Below, one piece after another: positions 59,711 to 64,000 of a stretch of DNA of 64,000 bases; the first letter of the stretch is position 1; each line of letters opens with the position of its first letter. The DNA is from Hofstenia miamia (taxonomy: Eukaryota; Xenacoelomorpha; Acoela). Location: contig SCFE01000117.1 in NCBI GenBank assembly GCA_004352715.1, positions 603,844 to 667,843 of the forward strand. The letters are read 5' to 3'. The notes under the pieces are model-generated. The model had not been told where the DNA came from. It ran no database searches and saw only the letters and a list, made by a program, of their open reading frames with translations. The translations under genes and the position numbers were made by a program.

Positions 59711-62353
59711 GTTAAGTTATTCTATTTTAGTTGCGTTTTCACTTATATTAAATGCATTTGTCATTGGGGATGAAGTCAATCTCCTGGCTCTCGCAGGAAT
59801 CCTTCTTCTTACTCTGTCCATAATTTGCCATGTATTTAGCAATCAAATTTTTGTCTACACATGTGGACCCTAAATCATTATATTTGCAATTCAATTGTTT
59901 TACTAATTTTTGCAATTTTTATTTGTAATTTTCAATATTGTTTTATAAATATATTTCTATTGAGTTCTTTTTCTTAAATTTTTTTTGTAAGGTCACTGGT
60001 AAGTTCAATTTGAGGAACAGTTTACATCTCTAACCGTTCATTGTTTTATGTTATTATGAGTTAATTGGGTGATTTCGTTTCTTAATTTTGGCAACAATCA
60101 CTATTATTACGTGAACGTATATATATTATGTTGTATTAATTTAACAAAGACTAGTCAAGAAATTGTCAAGACTTTTTGTAATGAAAGTCTAGGATGTTAG
60201 CCAGAGTGGTGCAGCGTATACTTGAATCAAGGTGTTCGCGTGTATGCCCATGCATGAGTGAAAAAACCACTTGCTCAGTACCAATTCTATCATTGTAGAT
60301 ACAATTAAATGGCTTGGAGAGCAGACTTGTCAATGAGCCGACATTTCCAAGCTCGGCTCGTTTGAATTTTATGTAAGTTCAGCTCGGCTCGGCTTGGCTC
60401 GGCTCGCCACATAAAATCTTTGAATGAGGCTCGTTTAAGCTCGGTATTTTTTAAAAATATTGTGCTCAAAGAATTTTTTACATAGCTCTTCCTATTATTT
60501 AATAAACGTTTCTCAAATAAGATTATAGGAAAGGCATACTGACTGCAAAAAATAAGAAAAATCTCCAAAGTCAAATTAACAAGCAGAACTATAAACTTGT
60601 TTTGCCTAAAGTAGGCTCGTTTCAGGCTCGTTGTATATCAAATACTGTGCTCAAGCTCGGCTCGTTGACAAGTCTGTTGGAGAGCTTTTGTAGATAAATG
60701 TGTATGTGGCTCTTTGCGTATTTCTTTTAGTTTTTCTAGCAAATTACCAGTACAACAATAATTATTGCAAGTCGATGGATTTCGCGAATTTAAAATAATT
60801 TTCGCTGTTTATGAAATATTAGTAAAGTGCCGATTAATTTTCATTCGTGGATTGCAATGCTCCCAACACGTTGATTTCCTTTGAAATTTGTAGTACTTCC
60901 AACAATGTTCCTCGAAAAAACAAATTATTTTATCGTTGTAGAGAAATCATGCCGAAATCCTCTTATTTCCGGAATTATTTCTCGTCAATATTTTTGTCCA
61001 TATTAGGTTATGATAACCCACATATTAAATTTCAATCAATTGTTAGTAGAAGCAAATTTCCTGCAATATGGAATATAGTATCCATTTTTATGCAATAAGT
61101 AGATTTCGACACTTGCTAGATTGGGTAAACATATATATTAGTTAATTTATTGATATGGTGTGTTTGTGTGTGAAGCTGTTTCTTTGGATTCTACTCACTG
61201 AGATTTACTGCAGGAATTACCTTTGTAGACCTCTATTATTGACCAGTTGATCGGACAGTAAAATTTGATGACGATTAGATGGAAGAAGAACCGTTTCCTG
61301 GAATTGTGATTAAAGATACCATCTGAGAAAATCGAGATTGCAGGAATATCAGCAGTGCAATTGATCGCATAGTTGTGGATGATATGAAAAAAGATTCGCT
61401 GTTGATCCCGCCGTTTTTTGAATAATGAGCATTGAGAAGATCGTGTAAAGCTATTTCAAGTAAGCCTATGCAGATTTTACCATAAGGGACAATAATTTCT
61501 CAGCTTTATTCTTATGAAACATGCGTATTCTCCTGGTGACCAGAGTCAAAGGAACGACTTCTACACGCCAAAAATACCACTTGACTGTTTTTATATCGAT
61601 CATTGATATTTAATCAGTTATGTTGTCATTATTTTAATCGTTTGTGTTTTTGTGTGTGTGTTTACTTTGTTCTGTTTGCTTTTAATCTAAATTTAATATA
61701 ACATTACAAAACAGTTTCTTACATGCAAATACTTTCGTCTCTTCATCACTCATTGATTTTGCGGAGGATTGCTTTACAAAATGCATTTTCGTTACATACA
61801 ATCAGTAAATATAATGGCAGCTCATTGGGAATCTAGTAAAGGCGTCACTATCTTTACATGTGTCGCGCATTATAAACGAAAAAAGTGACCTCGTCCATCA
61901 AAGTTTTGCGGTTATATCGGACACCTTGACACATGGCACTATCGAAACACAAACATTTTGCAAACAAATTCTTGAGAGAATACAATCAAAATGTCTGAAC
62001 TCTAAAATCAGAAATTTGATCACATAGACTGACGGTGCTTCAGCACACTTCAAAAACAGATATTCTATGGCTGCCTTGACATTCTTCAAAGATCTGTATG
62101 GCTTGAAATCGGTTGTCTGGAACTTCCATGAGAGCTATCATGGGAAAGGAGCACATGATGGAATAGGTGCCGTTTTGAAATACAATGTCTGGCGGAAAGT
62201 TTTGAGATATCAATCTGTGGTGAAAACAGCAGTAGTATATACTCGAGGCAAGGAGATCTCACTTTTTTCTGATTGGTCGAGAGGTCGAGTGTAGGAGATC
62301 TCACTTTTTTCTGATTGGTCGAGAGGNCTATCTATATATCTATATATATATAA

Positions 62354-62397
<44 letters not shown>

Positions 62398-63002
62398 CGC
62401 ATAATATCATAACATTCATTAATGCAGCATAAGTGTAAAATACAATCAAAAAAATTTTCAGTAATGAAGTAGTTCTCACAAATTGTAACTCTTTAGTTTT
62501 CCAGTCAACCAGGGGAAGTGTGTGATTAGTTAGACTATTTATAATCTGATGGCACACGTGGATATTATTGATATCAAAATAGAAAAATAAAGATGAAAAA
62601 AGTCAATCTTGCGCATTTTTAAATACGATTTAAAAGTGTAGAAATAAACTTTGATTTAAATTTGTAAAACTATTTCTTAAATGTTCAAGAAAAAGTAATT
62701 CTGGATTGTTTCAAATTATTTTAGACAACATTAAAAAATCAAAACTAACTTTTAACTTTGGTTGTTCGTGTCGCAGTTGCATGAAGATGTTGTAGATGTG
62801 AGTGTAGCTTAATTGCTGCTGCAATACTTGGCGGTGATTTGATTCCGAATTGGGGAGAATGGTGGAAAGTGTTTGGTAGCAACATTCCGGAGGCGTGTAA
62901 GTAGGGCAGCGCAGAAAAAGACATCATTGATTGTTGTACACCAAGAGTGGAATATGGAGGCATATCTTGTGGCTTATCGCCAGTCAGCACTGGACTCTTC
63001 AT
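57859..63002 (-). CDS. unc4: Unc-4/Uncx-type paired-class homeobox gene, four exons
   Basis: The gene encodes a nuclear DNA-binding transcription factor of the Unc-4/Uncx family, which in other animals controls motor-neuron and segment-derived cell identity. Exons in coding order are 62750-63002, 59075-59265, 58449-58546 and 57859-58048. All boundaries are GT-AG and phases close exactly (732 nt, 243 residues plus stop). The homeodomain is at about residues 103-162, starting R-R-R-T-R-T-N-F, with Y-P-D-V-F-M-R-E-S in helix 2 and [11 protein letters not shown] in helix 3 (Q50, N51). Immediately after it come the family-specific [11 protein letters not shown] and S-G-E-P-I-D-P blocks, then a basic K/E-rich stretch. 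The extreme C-terminus F-F-I-E-N-I-L resembles an eh1 (Groucho-binding) motif. The protein is short compared with vertebrate Uncx (over 500 residues). Confidence 0.95.
58449..58546 (-). CDS. unc4: Unc-4 exon 3 (homeodomain helix 3 and family motif)
   Basis: The exon encodes [12 protein letters not shown], then [15 protein letters not shown], the block that distinguishes Unc-4/Uncx from other paired-class proteins. The acceptor is ttcttag and the donor is CAG|gtaatt. It ends phase 2. Confidence 0.97.
59075..59265 (-). CDS. unc4: Unc-4 exon 2 (homeodomain helices 1 and 2)
   Basis: The acceptor attttag and donor CAG|gtgtgc are canonical. The exon encodes an acidic linker, then [10 protein letters not shown] and homeodomain helices 1 and 2 up to E-S-R-V-Q. 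It ends exactly before V-W-F-Q, the common intron position in paired-class homeoboxes. Confidence 0.96.
59610..59707. repeat. (TATC)n-(TA)n microsatellite in unc-4 intron 1
   Basis: Degenerate tatc units pass into about 25 pure ta units. Confidence 0.95.
60322..60676. mobile_element. hAT-like MITE, 355 bp, with 8-bp target duplication
   Basis: Inverted ends are cagacttgtcaatgagccga and its near complement (one mismatch), flanked by identical 8-bp copies of ttggagag (60314-60321 and 60677-60684). Subterminal regions are packed with the motif gctcggctcg and variants (60352-60430 and 60610-60665), probably transposase-binding repeats. There is no transposase. It lies inside unc-4 intron 1. Confidence 0.88.
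61800..62240 (+). pseudogene. Relic of a transposon-type DDE protein in unc-4 intron 1
   Basis: An open frame from about 61885 reads H-G-T-I-E-T, then after a TAG (about 62026) [12 protein letters not shown], then [19 protein letters not shown] to about 62240. Upstream, [12 protein letters not shown] lies in a shifted frame. The blocks D-G-A-x-x-x-F-K-N-R and H-G-K-G-x-x-D-G-x-G recur in a family of animal proteins believed to be transposon-derived. I recognise the pattern but cannot give a superfamily name with confidence. At least one stop and one frameshift are present. Confidence 0.6.
62251..62395. repeat. 34-bp duplication, single N and (TA)n tract
   Basis: A 34-bp block starting aggagatctcacttttttct is at 62251-62284 and again at 62293-62326, followed by one N and a long tatc/ta tract. 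The pattern (repeat, single N, TA tract) matches the one at 35838 and looks like a local assembly patch. Confidence 0.75.
62750..63002 (-). CDS. unc4: Unc-4 exon 1 (N-terminal region)
   Basis: This is the first ATG on the minus strand (63000-63002) in an open frame. The exon encodes 84 residues rich in H, S, P and M, with an alanine run and a histidine-rich tail, typical of low-complexity homeoprotein N-termini. The donor gttagt leaves one base (A) that combines with the CA of exon 2 into a threonine codon, so the phase fits. Base composition is clearly less AT-rich than the surroundings. The assignment to this gene rests on strand, distance and phase, not on a conserved domain. Confidence 0.72.
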
Positions 63003-63350
63003 TAAGACTGTTAATTTCACCTATCAGTCTTAAGTTTTACACTCCCAGCCAGCCAATCAGAATCGCGGAAATTTAATTTGAATCGGCCGCTAATTTCATT
63101 TGTAATGGGTTAATCAACTACGATTTGCTGTTGATTTATGACTTAATTAATGACTACTAGTAGTAAATTTAATTACCAATCTGGTCATTACTATCTCAAT
63201 GATGCAAATGGTATATGAATAGGGGCGAGGGGAATTAAATATGAATGACTTTATTGAGGAAATGAATTTGTTTTTAATAAAGCGTGAGTCGGATTCAAGC
63301 GTGAATGACTCCATTACAGTGTGTTTAATAGAAATTCTGGAAGCCCTTTG
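63003..63350 (-). promoter_or_regulatory. unc4: Putative unc-4 5' region
   Basis: Directly upstream of the unc-4 start codon, composition is less AT-rich. It contains a CCAAT-type box (ccaatcag at 63053-63060) and several taatta/aattaa homeodomain-type sites (63083-63180). The promoter call is inference from position; no TATA box or start site is evident. Confidence 0.3.
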
Positions 63351-64000
63351 ACTAAACTCATCCCGCCGAAAACTTAATCAGCGAAATGAAAGACGCTGCT
63401 CTTTTCGTTTTTTGGGTGGATTGTTTTAATTGGAAAATTATAAATATGTTTACGCCTCCAAATATCATTACTAAGTTCAATTGAATTCATTCGGAAATGA
63501 AAAGTCAGAAGAGAGATCTTTAAAGTAAAAAATTCTCACTCTTAGATGCACGAATTATAATAATTAAACACTTTTATATCACATTGTTGGCGTCATAGTC
63601 AAATATTTAAGCATGCTTACAACTTCCCATTTCTGAATAAAGTTATATATATATGTTTGCTATGATACGATTTATGGCTGTATACTATTGAATATCTATT
63701 TTATCGCGAAGTTAGCATAAGTAATTAGAATAACACCTAACCAGTGTTGCTAATTATTGTATTTAAGTCTGGCTTTCGCTGTATTAAACAAGTGTTTTCA
63801 CATTAGGACTAAAAAACATGTTTAAAACAACATTAAAGAAAAGAAATGTATTTTATTTTTATTTTAGGTAAATGCTGATAGTAACAGAATGTTTTCCTGC
63901 TATGTACACGATTGGATGTGCAAAACTGATCAAACTGGCGCTCCTCTATTGGATATTATCCCCATGACTGATATATATATATATATATATACTGATATAT

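Overview
This is an AT-rich, intron-rich animal genome window with two well-supported host genes, one small candidate gene, and a dense layer of transposable-element relics. A paired-class unc-4/Uncx homeobox gene, a two-pore-domain potassium channel, GT-AG introns from 42 bp to 23 kb, and LINE, Gypsy, Copia, Tc1/mariner, hAT and PIF/Harbinger sequences point to a bilaterian invertebrate. The mix of 40-60 bp introns with very long ones is compatible with a lophotrochozoan or flatworm, but the species cannot be named from the sequence. There is nothing bacterial here: no operons, CRISPR arrays or rRNA.

Layout. 1-4.8 kb is a graveyard of retroelements (Gypsy reverse transcriptase, Copia, LINE) with two non-autonomous DNA transposons. 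6.3 kb holds an orphan ORF and 7.6-8.5 kb a LINE 3' end. 11.9-42.1 kb is the K2P channel gene on the + strand, in four exons whose phases join exactly. Its third intron is 23.2 kb and contains an unrelated small multi-exon gene with an SGNH-hydrolase-like sequence (26.6-27.2 kb, possibly to 27.9 kb). That gene lies between two direct copies of a DDE transposon whose terminal inverted repeats carry a 21-bp minisatellite. The same intron also holds a LINE with C-terminal zinc fingers, a hAT element nested inside another hAT-like element, and several MITEs. 43-46.9 kb holds two LINEs in opposite orientation. 48-57.8 kb is AT-rich sequence with almost no coding signal. 57.9-63.0 kb is the unc-4 homeobox gene on the - strand, in four exons in perfect phase that encode 243 residues. 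Its first intron holds a hAT MITE and a transposase relic.

The most notable observations are the nested SGNH-like gene, the transposon family with satellite-bearing termini, and a series of small transposons whose target-site duplications can be read directly (8 bp for hAT, TAA for Harbinger-like, TA for mariner-like).

Assembly caution. Runs of N lie at 5666-5820, 8042-8133, 22655-22675, 27908-28907, 36208-36228 and 47172-48171, with single Ns at 35839 and 62327. Several are flanked by identical sequence on both sides, which suggests unmerged contig overlaps or haplotypes rather than real duplication.
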